DNA of 64,000 bases. Source: CAVOAK01 sp965217615 (GTDB lineage Bacteria > Pseudomonadota > Alphaproteobacteria > UBA8366 > CAVOAK01). The position numbers were made by a program, and so were the translations under genes. This document shows positions 26,882-36,116 of the stretch, one piece after another (positions within the stretch are counted from its first letter, which is position 1; every line of letters starts with the position of its first letter). Under the pieces are notes generated by a model, which saw only the letters and a list, made by a program, of their open reading frames with translations, had not been told where the DNA came from and did no database searches. The stretch lies in the NCBI GenBank assembly GCA_965217615.1, contig CBDCIT010000039.1, forward strand, positions 62,001 to 126,000, in the 5' to 3' direction.

Positions 26882-27973
26882 ATGCCTAGCATCGCACTCC
26901 AACGCCACGATGTCATCGTCGGGGTCGACACGCACAAAGATGAGCACATCGCGGTTGCCATCGACGGCCTCGGCGGCCTCATCGACAAGCCGAAACTGGC
27001 GGCGGCGACCCCTGACGGCTACGCCGAGTTGCTTGTCTGGGCGCAATCACTCGGCGAGATCCATGCGTTCGGGGTCGAGGGCTGCGGGTCGTACGGCTCG
27101 GGTCTCGCTCGGTTCCTTCGTCGTCACGGCCACATAGTCCATGAAGTCGCTAGACCGCCCCGCAAGGGTGAGCGGCGCCTGTCCGGTAAGAGTGACCCCA
27201 TCGATGCTGAGCACGCTGCACGAACGGTGCTCTCTGGGAGCGGTACCGCGACACCTAAACTCGCGAATGGCCAAATCGAAGCCGTCCGCGTAATCAAAAT
27301 CGCCCGTGATACCGCTGTCAAAGCGCGTACTGCGGCAATCATTACACTTAAGGCAGTTTTGGTCACCGTTTCAGATGAACTCCGCATCGAGCTCGAATCG
27401 CTTACCGACCACAAACTCATCATTGTGTGCGCTGCGTTGGAAACGAACGGCAATATGTCGGACCCGCACGTCGCGACCCGATACACGCTTGCGCACCTGG
27501 CACAGCGTTGGCTCGACCTTCACGAAGAGATCAAGGTCCACGGTGCTCAGCTCAAGGTCCTCACAAAAACCGCAGCTCCCAAAATGCTCGAACAGTTCGG
27601 CGTTGGTTTCGATACCGCCGCTGAGGTGTTGATCGCAGCAGGAGACAACACAGATCGAATCCGATCAGAAGCAGCCTTCGCCAAGCTTTGCGGTGTCTGC
27701 CCCATCCCGGCTGGCTCCGGCAAGACTAGCGGCCGACACCGGCTAAATCGTGGAGGAAACCGACAGGCCAATGCGGCTCTATACCGAGTTGTCGTCGTCC
27801 GACTGCGATGGCACCCGCCTACCATCGCCTATGTTAAACGTCGCAAAGCCGACGGACTTTCAAAGAAGGACATCATCCGATGCCTTAAGCGCTTCGTCGC
27901 CCGAGAACTCTTCCACCTTCTTCCCGAACCTTCTCTTCCCCTTGAACCGACGAGAACCCCTTCGCCGACATAG
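26882..27973 (+). CDS. IS110 family DEDD transposase
   Basis: A 363-residue transposase: VIVGVDTHKDEHIAVAI (Asp), FGVEGCGSYGSGLARFL (Glu), GKSDPIDAEHAARTVL (Asp, Asp), then the C-terminal domain with GVGFDTAAEVLIAAGDN, FAKLCGVCPIPAGSGKTSGRHRL and NRGGNRQANAALY. ATG 26882 is chosen over an upstream in-frame start because MPSIALQRHDVIVGVDTHKD is the family N-terminus. It is only distantly related to the IS1111-type copies. Confidence 0.9.
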   Translation: MPSIALQRHDVIVGVDTHKDEHIAVAIDGLGGLIDKPKLAAATPDGYAELLVWAQSLGEIHAFGVEGCGSYGSGLARFLRRHGHIVHEVARPPRKGERRLSGKSDPIDAEHAARTVLSGSGTATPKLANGQIEAVRVIKIARDTAVKARTAAIITLKAVLVTVSDELRIELESLTDHKLIIVCAALETNGNMSDPHVATRYTLAHLAQRWLDLHEEIKVHGAQLKVLTKTAAPKMLEQFGVGFDTAAEVLIAAGDNTDRIRSEAAFAKLCGVCPIPAGSGKTSGRHRLNRGGNRQANAALYRVVVVRLRWHPPTIAYVKRRKADGLSKKDIIRCLKRFVARELFHLLPEPSLPLEPTRTPSPT

Positions 27974-28062
27974 AAAGGACTTGACGGTCTATAGGAGCAT
28001 CAAAGCGTTCGGTGCGCATGCAAACCCCCTCAAAAGGAAGCTTGAATCACGGTTCGACAAAC

Positions 28063-28096
28063 TTGGGAATCCCCTAATTGTCCACAGACCCTAGAG
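28063..28096. mobile_element. IS5-type terminal remnant
   Basis: TTGGGAATCCCCT and a terminal GACCCTAG match the right end of the IS5/IS427-like element at 20371-20402 with a few changes. Only about 34 bases remain, so this is a solo end. Confidence 0.5.
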
Positions 28097-28236
28097 GACG
28101 GTGGAGAGAATTTCATTTCCCCAACGGTGATTCAGGAATACATTTTTTGTGAGCTTAACGATTTTGACGTCGGTGCAGAAATTGTCAGCCGAACGTCGAA
28201 GCTATGTGACGTTCTTTGACGAGCGGGAGGCTAAAC

Positions 28237-29100
28237 ATGACGATCGAATTCAGACCACTTAGCGAAGCTCTGGGAGCCGAAGTTATCGGCGTTAACGTCG
28301 CCGATGACCATTCCGACGAGACGGTTGCTGAAATCCGTGAGGGGTGGCTGCGATACAATATTCTTCTGTTCCGCGGCCAGGACCTGACGGTAGGGCGACA
28401 GTCGGCATTCACACAGCGATTCGGCAAACTCAAAATAAGTCCACAATCCCGTCCACGGAATCCGGAACACCCGGAAGTAATTTGCTTCTCGAACATCAAA
28501 GTCGACGGCAAGGATATTGGCGGGCGGCCGGACCGCAGCTTCGGCGACGCTTGGCATAGTGACTTCTCCTTCCTGACGGAGCCCGCCGGCGGTTCATTCT
28601 TCCACGCCAAGGAAGTGCCGGAGAAAGGCGGCGACGATACATGGTACGCCAATCTGACCAAGGCATATGACGCGTTGCCGGAGGACACGAAAAGCAAGCT
28701 GGAAAACCGGCGCTGGGGCTATAGCCATGTCTTGACACTTGAGCGCCATGCGCCCGAGAAAAAACCAATGACCGAGGAAGAGAAACGCAATCTTCCCGAC
28801 GTCAGTCACCCCTTCGTGCGTACGCACCCAGAAACCGGGCGAAAGGCATTGTTCGTCGGTATTCTCGACACCCGCGAGGCTTCGGTCGATGGCATGTCGA
28901 AAGAAGAAGCGATCGAATTTATTGAAGAGCTCAAGTCGTTCGCAACGCAGCCTCAATTCACTTACACGCATCAATGGCGACCAGGTGATTCCATCCTTTG
29001 GGACAACCGCTGCACGTTACACCGTGGGTCGAACTTTCCGGATTCTAACGGCAGCCGGCTGTGTTATCGCGTGACGCTCGAAGGCGGCGTGCCCTACTGA
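28237..29100 (+). CDS. TauD/TfdA family Fe(II)/2-oxoglutarate dioxygenase
   Basis: A 287-residue TauD-type dioxygenase with a complete metal site: His107 and Asp109 in DAWHSDFSF and His262 in TLHRGSNF; Arg near 278 (YRVTLEG) would bind 2-oxoglutarate. GGGAGG lies 7 bases before the ATG at 28237. The family hydroxylates sulfonates, phenoxyacetates and many other acids in the cytoplasm; the substrate is unknown. It is followed by an ABM-type monooxygenase on the other strand and a broken PhyH gene, suggesting a catabolic locus. Confidence 0.85.
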   Translation: MTIEFRPLSEALGAEVIGVNVADDHSDETVAEIREGWLRYNILLFRGQDLTVGRQSAFTQRFGKLKISPQSRPRNPEHPEVICFSNIKVDGKDIGGRPDRSFGDAWHSDFSFLTEPAGGSFFHAKEVPEKGGDDTWYANLTKAYDALPEDTKSKLENRRWGYSHVLTLERHAPEKKPMTEEEKRNLPDVSHPFVRTHPETGRKALFVGILDTREASVDGMSKEEAIEFIEELKSFATQPQFTYTHQWRPGDSILWDNRCTLHRGSNFPDSNGSRLCYRVTLEGGVPY

Positions 29101-29340
29101 GAGCAGAGGCCTGCAACTTCTATTGAACCGCAGCTGTCAACAGGCGTATTCGGCACGACCATGATTGGCTTTAGCATGGTCGGTTCAGTATAGAATTAAA
29201 AAATGAAATGTCGGCTTCTGGCTACAAGCGGACCATCACCGTGGGGTGGGAAAACGTCTCTTGCCAGCCTAATGCAGTCATCAGTCATAGGGCGCTCGAA
29301 CTTCTGCTTATGACCTATAGCGGACATTATTCGCCTTAAG
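29101..29340. other. Intergenic with hairpin-type repeat
   Basis: No gene. It contains an imperfect hairpin at 29210-29233 (GTCGGCT / AGCGGAC) and a lone AGCGGACAT half near 29312, related to the perfect hairpins at 30974-31044. Confidence 0.4.
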
Positions 29341-29655
29341 CTATGACGCGGTGATAATTTTCTCGATCAAATTGTCGACGACGATTGGCGTGTCGTAGGT
29401 CATCCACCTTTCCGGTTCTCCCCAGCGTTCCTTCAATTTGTCGTACCAGTCCGGCGTATGGTAAGCATCGGCGGCCTCGCGCGATTCCCAGAGGTTAACA
29501 CTAATCACCCTGTCGTTGTCGGTAGACACGCCATAGTACTTCCGGATCAACCCCGGAACGCTACGGAAGGTGTCCGCAGTCTCGGTATACTTCTCGATGA
29601 TGCTCTCGCGCGTTTCGCCGGCTGGCGGCTTGATTTCGATAATCACGGTAATCAT
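29341..29655 (-). CDS. Antibiotic biosynthesis monooxygenase (ABM)-like small protein
   Basis: A 104-residue dimeric alpha+beta barrel-type protein: MITVIIEIKPPAGETRESII strand-helix start, GLIRKYYGVSTDNDRVISVNLWES, then WYDKLKERWG. The layout fits ABM/YdhR-like cofactor-free monooxygenases. Met is preceded by a GGGAGGATAGCC leader on the minus strand, a good ribosome-binding site. Role and substrate are unknown; its neighbours are oxygenases. Confidence 0.75.
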   Translation of the reverse strand: MITVIIEIKPPAGETRESIIEKYTETADTFRSVPGLIRKYYGVSTDNDRVISVNLWESREAADAYHTPDWYDKLKERWGEPERWMTYDTPIVVDNLIEKIITAS

Positions 29656-29903
29656 GGCTATCCTCCCGATAGTGCAGTGCTAGCTTAGTTCGTTGGACGC
29701 GCCATGTGCCAGTTGTGGAATGGGTCTCGCCGCGCGCGCAACTGTTACGCCACACGAGCCTTTACTCCTGGTGCGACGAGCCGCTGCCGGACACGCTGTT
29801 CGGTGACGGCGCGGTCGACTGTTGCATCGACCTGCATTGAGGGCATACCGTTGGCGGAGAATTGGTCTTTGAGAAGGCAGCTTCGATCAACGGGAGAAAG
29901 GCG

Positions 29904-30720
29904 ATGGGAAAGGCGCTAGCACCAAAAGCCATCAAAGCATTTCGCGGCGACGGCTATTACGCTCCGCTTCGTATCTATGAGCGACCGGAGGCAGATGACC
30001 TTTACCGCGCCTACACCCAATTTCAGAAATCGGCGGTGGAAATCCTTGGGCAGGAGCAGCGCTTCAAGACGCATCTGCTGGCCGGGTGGCTTGCGGGTGT
30101 CGTCCGCAATCCACGTATGCTCGACGTCGTCGAGGACCTGATCGGCCCATTCTGTGTTGGTCAACCGGGTTCTTTGGCAAGGCGGCCAACAGCACCGGCC
30201 ATGTAGGCTATTATCAGGTTTCCTGCGTCAATTTCGTAGAGCCACATGATGACGTCATCCATGTGTGGCTTGCCCTGAGGCCGACGACGACGGAGAACGG
30301 TTGTCTGCGCGTGCTTCCGCGCTCGCATCTGGGCGACGTTCTTCCGCTTTCGCCATCGGAGACCGCCGAAAACATGTTGCTCGCGGGTACTCTGACCGAG
30401 AGCGGTTGGCAGGCGGAGCTCGACGTCGACGAGGACGAGTTCGTCGACCTCGTGCTGGACGCCGGAGAGGCCTCACTGCATCATCACTGCACGGTGCATG
30501 GCTCTGGTCCCAACCGGTCCGGCGCTCATCGCCTGGGCGTTTCAATCACCTACATGACAACGGCGGCGCACAATCCGAAATTTGCCGTCGATTCCGCGAC
30601 ACTTGTGCGGGGCAAAGATGACTACGGCCATTTCGAGCTCGAGCCGGCGCCCGATGCGGACTTCTCCAGCGCGGCGATCGCTGCCTTCGAGCGCGCGTTA
30701 ACTACGGCGGGCGGCGACCG
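29904..30720 (+). pseudogene. Phytanoyl-CoA dioxygenase-like (PhyH) gene, frameshifted, iron ligands lost
   Basis: The first part (MGKALAPKAIKAFRGDGYYAPLR) runs in one frame to DLIGP near 30150; the rest continues in another frame as ILCWSTGFFGKAANSTGHVGY. In the expected HxD iron site the sequence reads GYYQVSCVNF instead of GYHQDSCVNF, so both His and Asp codons appear to have mutated by single substitutions (CAT to TAT, GAT to GTT). The distal part (ENGCLRVLPRSHLGD, HHHCTVHGSGPNRSGAHRLGVSI) keeps the second His and Arg. A frameshift plus loss of two ligands makes this a clear pseudogene. Confidence 0.85.
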
Positions 30721-30722
30721 GG

Positions 30723-30815
30723 TTGGCGCCGAAGCAGTACGGCGACCGCATCGAGATGCGTCATACGGGTGATGTGACGGCGACACTGGCGCCGATCCGG
30801 CTCAAGAAGGAATGA
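30723..30815 (+). pseudogene. Possible phage terminase small-subunit tail
   Basis: Thirty codons, LAPKQYGDRIEMRHTGDVTA through LKKE and TGA 30813-30815. The KYG-R-x-H-TGD type ending is common in terminase small subunits and related phage DNA-binding proteins. Too short to be certain. Confidence 0.35.
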
Positions 30816-30973
30816 CGCGCTAAACCAATGAAGGTACGTGGCAGCAGCGACCGAAAAGCGTGCTTTGGACTGGTCGGTTGTCGGTCGGATCGAAGCCGGG
30901 GTGGCTGCGTCAGCTCGGTTCCCCCCTTAACGGCTATCGCGGATTAAGACACCCCTGGTCCGGATAGCTCGAT

Positions 30974-31044
30974 GTCCGCTCTTCCGCGCATAGCGGACCT
31001 TAGACATTGCAGGGATTTATGTCCGCTAATGACCCAGAGCGGAC
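30974..31044. repeat. Two hairpin repeats GTCCGCT-N-AGCGGAC
   Basis: Perfect 7-bp stems: 30974-30980 with 30992-30998 (11-base loop) and 31021-31027 with 31038-31044 (10-base loop). A third, imperfect copy is at 29210-29233. They resemble dispersed REP-type intergenic repeats. Confidence 0.65.
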
Positions 31045-31168
31045 GATTCTATTCGTTTAGCTGCAGCAACAAATCACGCCTTGGAATCAGCCACCGATAC
31101 TGCCACTTTTGGTGACACCGTATTGCGGTTGCCCAGCCCTCCATTGGCGTCGGCACTGCTGTGACATT

Positions 31169-31591
31169 TTACAGCACTGTCTTGAAATTCCGTTGCGCGA
31201 TGCGCCAGCCTTCCTCAAGACGCACGAACGTGTCTTCGGACTCGCAGAAACGGGAGGGTTCAGCCGTTGTCACGTTCCCGGCATCCACATCGGCTTGCTT
31301 GTGACGGTACATTATCCAGAGTGAGGTAGAGGTAGCATGGTCAGCATCGATCACGGTCACGAGTATGTTGGAGATCACGCAGCGCATGAAGACATCACCA
31401 ATATTGGCGTACATCGCCGCAATATTCGCTTCGCGACCCACAAGCGGATCGCTGTCACCGCTTCTGAAGACGACGTCGGGCGCAAAGAGCGCAGCGGCCT
31501 TTTCGAACTCCTTCAGGTCGGCGTGACGGCGGCATTGCATCAAGACATTGGCGCATTCGCGCTCGATCACATGCTCTTGTTCTACATCCAT
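31169..31591 (-). CDS. SnoaL-like / NTF2-fold protein
   Basis: A 140-residue cone-shaped alpha+beta fold protein (NTF2-like, SnoaL-4-type): helical start with ECANVLMQCRRHADLKEFEKAAALFAPDVVF, then REANIAAMYAN and a final EGWRIAQRNFKTVL strand. The ATG at 31591 (MDVEQEH) has a GAGGTG leader; upstream in-frame codons do not. Members are ring-hydroxylating dioxygenase beta subunits, cyclases, dehydratases or ligand-binding proteins; here it could partner an oxygenase (inference). Confidence 0.75.
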   Translation of the reverse strand: MDVEQEHVIERECANVLMQCRRHADLKEFEKAAALFAPDVVFRSGDSDPLVGREANIAAMYANIGDVFMRCVISNILVTVIDADHATSTSLWIMYRHKQADVDAGNVTTAEPSRFCESEDTFVRLEEGWRIAQRNFKTVL

Positions 31592-31695
31592 GACAACACC
31601 TCGCGTACAGTTTCTGGCGCTATTACTCAATAACAGTCGGCATTACTTCAACCCGCCTGAACGAAACATGCGACGCGCGAAACGGCAGAGTCAAG

Positions 31696-31928
31696 CTACG
31701 GCAAGAAAGCCGAATGGAAGGACTTGAGAGCCGCGACACAAAGTTGTCTAGCGACTGGCGCGGCGCCGCCTGCTCGCTTGTAACCCCGGCGCTCTGCAAG
31801 GAGCTGGTCGAATTTGCCCTCTGAGAAGTCTGCGAAGACGACCAGCGTTTCGTCGACGGGAACGACGAGGGCGCAGCCTTCACTCCAGTTGGTTAGTGTG
31901 CTAGCTCTCCGGAACCTGTCAACGACTT
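31696..31928 (-). pseudogene. Unassigned gene remnant cut by IS3-type element
   Basis: The minus strand is open from the IS edge (31928) to TAG 31696-31698 and reads NWSEGCALVVPVDETLVVFA then FSEGKFDQLLAERRGYK, with coding-like composition. On the far side of the IS (33492-33580) a short open stretch MSLIDLVSIADGNVSFLRV could be its beginning, but no target duplication proves it. Family unknown. Confidence 0.35.
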
Positions 31929-31949
31929 TGAGACACCGACGGTTTCTAT

Positions 31950-32951
31950 TTACTGACTCGTTTCTCCTGTTGTGGAAGTGGCGGGTGGGTTGATCCAGAC
32001 GGCTTCGGGAAGCGGGGCGGGTTTCGGGGTGCCGTGGACGAAGCGTTCGGGGTGAAGGGCCCAGGCGGCTTGCAGGGTACGTCCGCGCTGAGCCAGCACA
32101 TCCGGTACTCGGTGATGATGGACATCATCGGGGGTGAGCATCGCGATCCCGGCATGGCGGTGCTCGGTGTTGTACCAGGGGAAGAACGACCGGCAGAAGG
32201 CGATGGCGGCGGTAATGTCTTCGAAGCGCCCAGGGAAGCTGGGGTGATACTTCAGGGTCTTGAACTGCGCTTCGGAGAACGGGTTGTCATCGCTGACCTG
32301 GGGGCGGCTCAGAGAGCGAGTGACCCCGAGGTCGGCGAGGAGTTGGGCGGTGCACTTGCTGGTCATCGGCGCGCCGCGGTCCGAATGCAGGGTGAGCACC
32401 TGGGGCTCGATGCCTTGCTTGAGACAGGTTTCCTCGATCAGCGTCGCGGCGAGCGCGGCGTTCTCCCGATCGGCAACCATCCAGCCCACGACGCAGCGGC
32501 TGAAGATGTCGAGCAAGACATAGAGGTAGAAAGACGTCCAGCGTTTGGGCCCCCGGAGCCGGGTGATATCCCAGGACCAGGTCTGGTTGGGGCCCGTGGC
32601 CACCAGCTCGGGCTTGGTGTAGCAGGGATGACTGCGCTGATTGCGCCGCTCTCGCACCGGCTGGTTCGCGGCCAGGATCCGGTACATCGTGCGCTCGGCG
32701 CACAGATACTGGCCTTCATCGAGCAGCGTCGCGACGACCTCGGCCGGTGACCGGTCGACGAAGCGCGGGCTGGCGAGCACGTCGAGGACGTGCGCGCGTT
32801 CGGACGCACACAGGGCCCGGGCGGGCGTAGGACGGGGCTGCTGATGCCCGGGAGCGGGCCTCTGACGACGGTAGAAGGAAGCCCGTGGCACCCCCAGCGC
32901 TCGGCACGCCAGCGCCACGCCGACCTGCGATGCGAGCGGCTGGACGGCCAT
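31950..32951 (-). CDS. IS3 family transposase OrfB (type 1)
   Basis: A 333-residue integrase-type DDE protein: TWSWDITRLRGPKRW (Asp), LTLHSDRGAPMTSKC (Asp) and DDNPFSEAQFKTLKY (Glu). HTH_21 region precedes it (ERTMYRILAANQPVRERRNQR). Its ATG overlaps the TGA of orfA by one base, so it can be translated by coupling. Confidence 0.9.
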   Translation of the reverse strand: MAVQPLASQVGVALACRALGVPRASFYRRQRPAPGHQQPRPTPARALCASERAHVLDVLASPRFVDRSPAEVVATLLDEGQYLCAERTMYRILAANQPVRERRNQRSHPCYTKPELVATGPNQTWSWDITRLRGPKRWTSFYLYVLLDIFSRCVVGWMVADRENAALAATLIEETCLKQGIEPQVLTLHSDRGAPMTSKCTAQLLADLGVTRSLSRPQVSDDNPFSEAQFKTLKYHPSFPGRFEDITAAIAFCRSFFPWYNTEHRHAGIAMLTPDDVHHHRVPDVLAQRGRTLQAAWALHPERFVHGTPKPAPLPEAVWINPPATSTTGETSQ

Positions 32952-33439
32952 CAGCAGTCCTTCCCGTGTTCGAGGCCGAATCCCAGCAGCCCGGCAACTT
33001 TTCCCTGGACGTCCAGGATCGTATGGGCGGTGTGCAGCTCCTTCTCCAGCCGAGCCACTTTCGCCTCGAGCTCGTGCACCTTCGCGCTGAGGGGGTTGCG
33101 CTCGGCGGGCTTCCGACCGCGTTTGCTCGGGGTCAGCCCTTGAAGCGACCCCTCACGCCGCGCCCTGCGCCATTCCGTCAGATGGGAGCTGTACAGCCCC
33201 TCGCGGCGAAGCAGCCGGCCCACCTCACCGGGCTGCGTGCAGCTCTCTGCCTCCTCCAGAATCCGCAATCGATACTGCGCGGTGAACTTGCGCCTCTTCG
33301 GCTTGGCCACGACCTCCGGGTCCGGCGTTGGCCGCGCGTGGCTGGCTCCGGCCCCGGGGGCCTCGTCGCGACGCTCCTCGACCCCCAGGGCCGGAGCGTC
33401 CATCTCTTGCAATGTCATCGATTCTCTCTCTGCGGTCAT
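32951..33439 (-). CDS. IS3 family OrfA (type 1)
   Basis: A 162-residue helix-turn-helix protein: RRKFTAQYRLRILEEAESC, LLRREGLYSSHLTEWRRAR and a leucine-zipper-like tail (VHELEAKVARLEKELHTAHTIL). It provides DNA binding for the transposase. Confidence 0.85.
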   Translation of the reverse strand: MTAERESMTLQEMDAPALGVEERRDEAPGAGASHARPTPDPEVVAKPKRRKFTAQYRLRILEEAESCTQPGEVGRLLRREGLYSSHLTEWRRARREGSLQGLTPSKRGRKPAERNPLSAKVHELEAKVARLEKELHTAHTILDVQGKVAGLLGFGLEHGKDC

Positions 33440-33491
33440 TGGTATTCACCTCCACCGCCCTACAGTAATTCCAAGGGGGGCCGGTGTCTCA

Positions 33492-33735
33492 GTGAGGTTG
33501 GCAGAGAGGGCTCTCCTGCAACGTACGCGTAGGAAGCTGACGTTGCCGTCCGCAATTGAAACAAGATCGATCAAACTCAATTAATTGCGCGATCACTTGA
33601 ACAGCAATAGATCGCTTCGCGTTCAACCCATGTTACTAATTTTGGGCACGTGGTAACTGTGTTGCCTCGTACCGAACCCCGTTCGACGCGTTTTGATCGC
33701 ATAGAACAACTCTGAGAAATTTGTAGGGTAGGACA
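33492..33735. other. Intergenic
   Basis: No firm gene; may hold the start of the remnant described at 31696-31928. AT-rich toward 33600-33735, consistent with a promoter for the membrane sensor gene. Confidence 0.35.
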
Positions 33736-34309
33736 GTGTCAAAATTTTCGGCGCACCTGTGGACTGACTTCCGAAGTTGGGTCCATAGGTGGACTTCGGC
33801 TCTTCGAAAGCATGTGTTCGCAGCTCTCTTGGATCCAACTGCCGATCGCACACGATCGGATCTTCTGCGCGCCAACCTAGTTCATCAGCTTTCCAGAAAT
33901 ATATCGACAATTCTCTTTGCGAGTTCCGCTATCGCTCTGCTGGTGGCTTGGGTCATGCGCGATCATGTTCCAGCACCGCAATTGTTCACATGGTTGTTCT
34001 GCATAATTGCCCTCAACTGCGCGCGCTATGTTTATGCACAAGTCGCTAGCCGGCCACATCAGGATCTATCCCCAAGTCGCCAGTCGTCTGCTGCCCTAAC
34101 GTCATTCGCCGCTATCTCGGGTTTGGTTTGGGGCGCCGCCGCAGTTTTATTCTTTCCGACGGATGCCGTGTTACACCAAGTTTTCTTGAAATTTGTAATT
34201 GGCGGGCTCGTTGCTGGATCCGCCGTCAGCTACGCGTCCTGGCCGCCAGCGTTTTACGCCTTCGCAGTACCAAGCATCTTACCGTTAGCCGTTCAATTCA
34301 TATGGCGGT
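33736..34309 (+). pseudogene. Membrane sensor protein, N-terminal part, interrupted by IS256-type element
   Basis: A GTG-started frame with at least five hydrophobic helices (for example ISTILFASSAIALLVAWVM, FTWLFCIIALNCARYVYA, LVWGAAAVLFF, FVIGGLVAGSAVSYASWP, FAVPSILPLAVQFIW). It stops at the left end of the IS256-type element. A PAS-domain fragment lies on the other side (35698-36086), and removing the IS leaves the frame open across the join. The usual sixth helix and linker are missing, so a deletion accompanied the insertion. The output domain (kinase, cyclase or GGDEF) is unknown. Confidence 0.7.
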
Positions 34310-35697
34310 TGTGTCTCGAAAGTGGTGGAAATTGGTTTTGGCGCCTCTCCGAGCGGGCTGAGTTTTGCGGCGGTCAGGCCGCGCGGTCAAGGGTTTCGTC
34401 GGCGATTAGCTGATCGAGGGTTTCCCATCCATCGACTTTGCGCATCTGGATTTGGCCGGAAGCGAGGAGCGCCCAGAGGAGCATCGGCACTGTTTCGGGA
34501 CACGGCAGCACGGTCTGTGTTTTGATCCGGCGCTTGAACTCCTCGTTGAGACGCTCAATGGCGTTGGTCGTTCGGGCTGATTTCCATTGGCTCTTGGACA
34601 GGCGCGTGAAGGTAAAGAGCTTGTCGCCCGCTTCTGCGAGGCTGTCCGCGACGGCCCTGCATTTCAGCCGCCACTTGCGGACAAACGCCTTGCGGCGGGT
34701 TTCCACCTCGGAGGCAGTGTCGGCATAGATCATATCGCGGTAATCTTCGCTCAGCTCGTCATGCATGTGTTTGGGAGCATGACCCAGAAGGTTGCGGTGC
34801 TTGTGCACGGTGCAGCGTTGAACGGGAAGGTCATCGCCCCAAAGCGCCGACAGAGCCGCCTCCAGTCCCGGCGCGCCATCGACGATGACAAACCCGGGCC
34901 GTTTCAGTCCACGCGCATCAAGGTCGTCGAGGAACTGGCGCCACGCCGCCTGGCTTTCTCCGCCCATATTCCCGATCGAAAGCAAGACCTTCTGGCCATC
35001 CCGGCGCACCCCTATAGCCGCGAGAACCGAGATGTTGGTGGCCTTGCGATCCAGTCGGGTCTTGATCACAGTGCCGTCAAGGATCAGCCGAACGATATCC
35101 TCATCCGCGAGGCCACGGCTGCACCAGGCGTCCCAATCGACCTTCACCTTGCGCCACGCCCGGCTCACAACGTCCTTGCTCACAGCACCCCGGAAGAGCC
35201 CGAACAGCGCGCGTTTCACCCGCCGCGTGTTGGTTCCGGACAGATACACCGAAGCGATCAGCGCCTCGGCCTTTCTGGTCAGCCGCTGGTAGCGCGGCAG
35301 CGCCCGCGAACGCCATTCCGACGCCCGACCGTCTTCCTCAACGATCCGTGCACGCGGCACGCTCACCCTCTCGGTCCCGAATGTCCCCGTCAGTTGCCGC
35401 TCCCGGTGCCCGTTCCGATACCCTTGCCGAAGCGCGTCCTCTCGACCGTATCGGCAGCGCCCGAGAAACTGCGCAAGTTCCTCCTCAAAAACGGCCTCGA
35501 TCGTGGATCTGATGTTCTCCCGCAGCCGGTCCTCGAGCGGATCATAGCCGGCGTCATTGGCCAGTAGCGAAAGCGCCGAAGTCTCGGTAGTGTTCTTCAT
35601 GGCGTGATCTCCTTGGCGGTGCTAGCCGCCGGTTGGGTGGTTGTCTTGTCACCCGGAGATTACGCCATCCTCAAATTTCCACCACTTTCGAGACACA
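34310..35697 (-). mobile_element. IS256 family element, complete
   Basis: A 1,388-bp element with 24-bp perfect inverted ends beginning TGTGTCTCGAAAGTGGTGG. The 8 bases on each side (ATGGCGGT left, GCCCAGGT right) are not a target duplication. A second, truncated copy in opposite orientation lies at 37496-37921. Confidence 0.9.
34374..35600 (-). CDS. IS256 family transposase
   Basis: A 408-residue mutator-type transposase: LILDGTVIKTRLDRKATNIS (Asp), GFVIVDGAPGLEAALSALW (Asp), VQRCTVHKHRNLLGHAP and TTNAIERLNEEFKRRIKTQ (Glu). Full length; a plausible leader precedes ATG 35600. This copy looks functional. Confidence 0.95.
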   Translation of the reverse strand: MKNTTETSALSLLANDAGYDPLEDRLRENIRSTIEAVFEEELAQFLGRCRYGREDALRQGYRNGHRERQLTGTFGTERVSVPRARIVEEDGRASEWRSRALPRYQRLTRKAEALIASVYLSGTNTRRVKRALFGLFRGAVSKDVVSRAWRKVKVDWDAWCSRGLADEDIVRLILDGTVIKTRLDRKATNISVLAAIGVRRDGQKVLLSIGNMGGESQAAWRQFLDDLDARGLKRPGFVIVDGAPGLEAALSALWGDDLPVQRCTVHKHRNLLGHAPKHMHDELSEDYRDMIYADTASEVETRRKAFVRKWRLKCRAVADSLAEAGDKLFTFTRLSKSQWKSARTTNAIERLNEEFKRRIKTQTVLPCPETVPMLLWALLASGQIQMRKVDGWETLDQLIADETLDRAA

Positions 35698-36086
35698 GCC
35701 CAGGTCGGATTGTCGAGAATTCTCCTCTTCTCATTGCCGTAAGAGATGTCGAAGGACGCTTTATTATGGCGAATCGAGCCGGCTATGAAGCCTATGGCCT
35801 CGCTGAGAAGGATGTAATCGGAAAGACGCTCCATGATGTCTTTCCCGAAGAACTAGCAGACGCATATCTGGCACATGACCGCGAGGTCCTGGAGACGTGT
35901 TCGGTCATCGAGAAAGAAACACGAAATCTAACGTCGCGCGGCATGCGTACCTACCTTGAGGCCAAATTCCCCATATTGGACACACAAGGTATCCCCAAAG
36001 GGCTCGGTGTCATTTCCACCGACATAACAGAGCGGAAGTCATTCGAATCCCGGTCTGCAGAAGCACTGAGATTGGAAGCGCTGTAG
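35698..36086 (+). pseudogene. PAS-domain fragment of the interrupted sensor
   Basis: The frame reads ENSPLLIAVRDVEGRFIMAN, GYEAYGLAEKDVIGKTLHD, then PILDTQGIPKGLGVISTDIT and ERKSFE, a complete PAS fold ending in the usual DIT linker. It begins inside the right end of the IS256-type element and stops at TAG 36084-36086 just before an IS3-type element. Any catalytic output domain is lost. Confidence 0.75.
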
Positions 36087-36116
36087 CGCACCCGGTTCCT
36101 TGGACACAAGTTTGTC

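Larger units (their letters stand above)
26627..28001 (+). mobile_element. IS110 family element (second type)
   Basis: A separate IS110-group element with its long non-coding end upstream of the transposase and a short downstream end TTGACGGTCTATAGGAGCATC-like, typical of IS110 right ends (about 27981-28001). The left boundary is approximate because IS1111 copy 3 abuts it. Confidence 0.65.
31929..33491 (-). mobile_element. IS3 family element (type 1)
   Basis: A 1,563-bp element with ends TGAGACACCG (31929-31938) and reverse complement (33482-33491), carrying orfA and orfB. Flanking triplets do not match, so no target duplication is visible. Confidence 0.8.

Noticed and set aside
34302..35705. 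IS256 target duplication expected around the complete copy
   Set aside because: ATGGCGGT and GCCCAGGT differ; swapping ends with the inverted second copy does not give matching 8-mers either.
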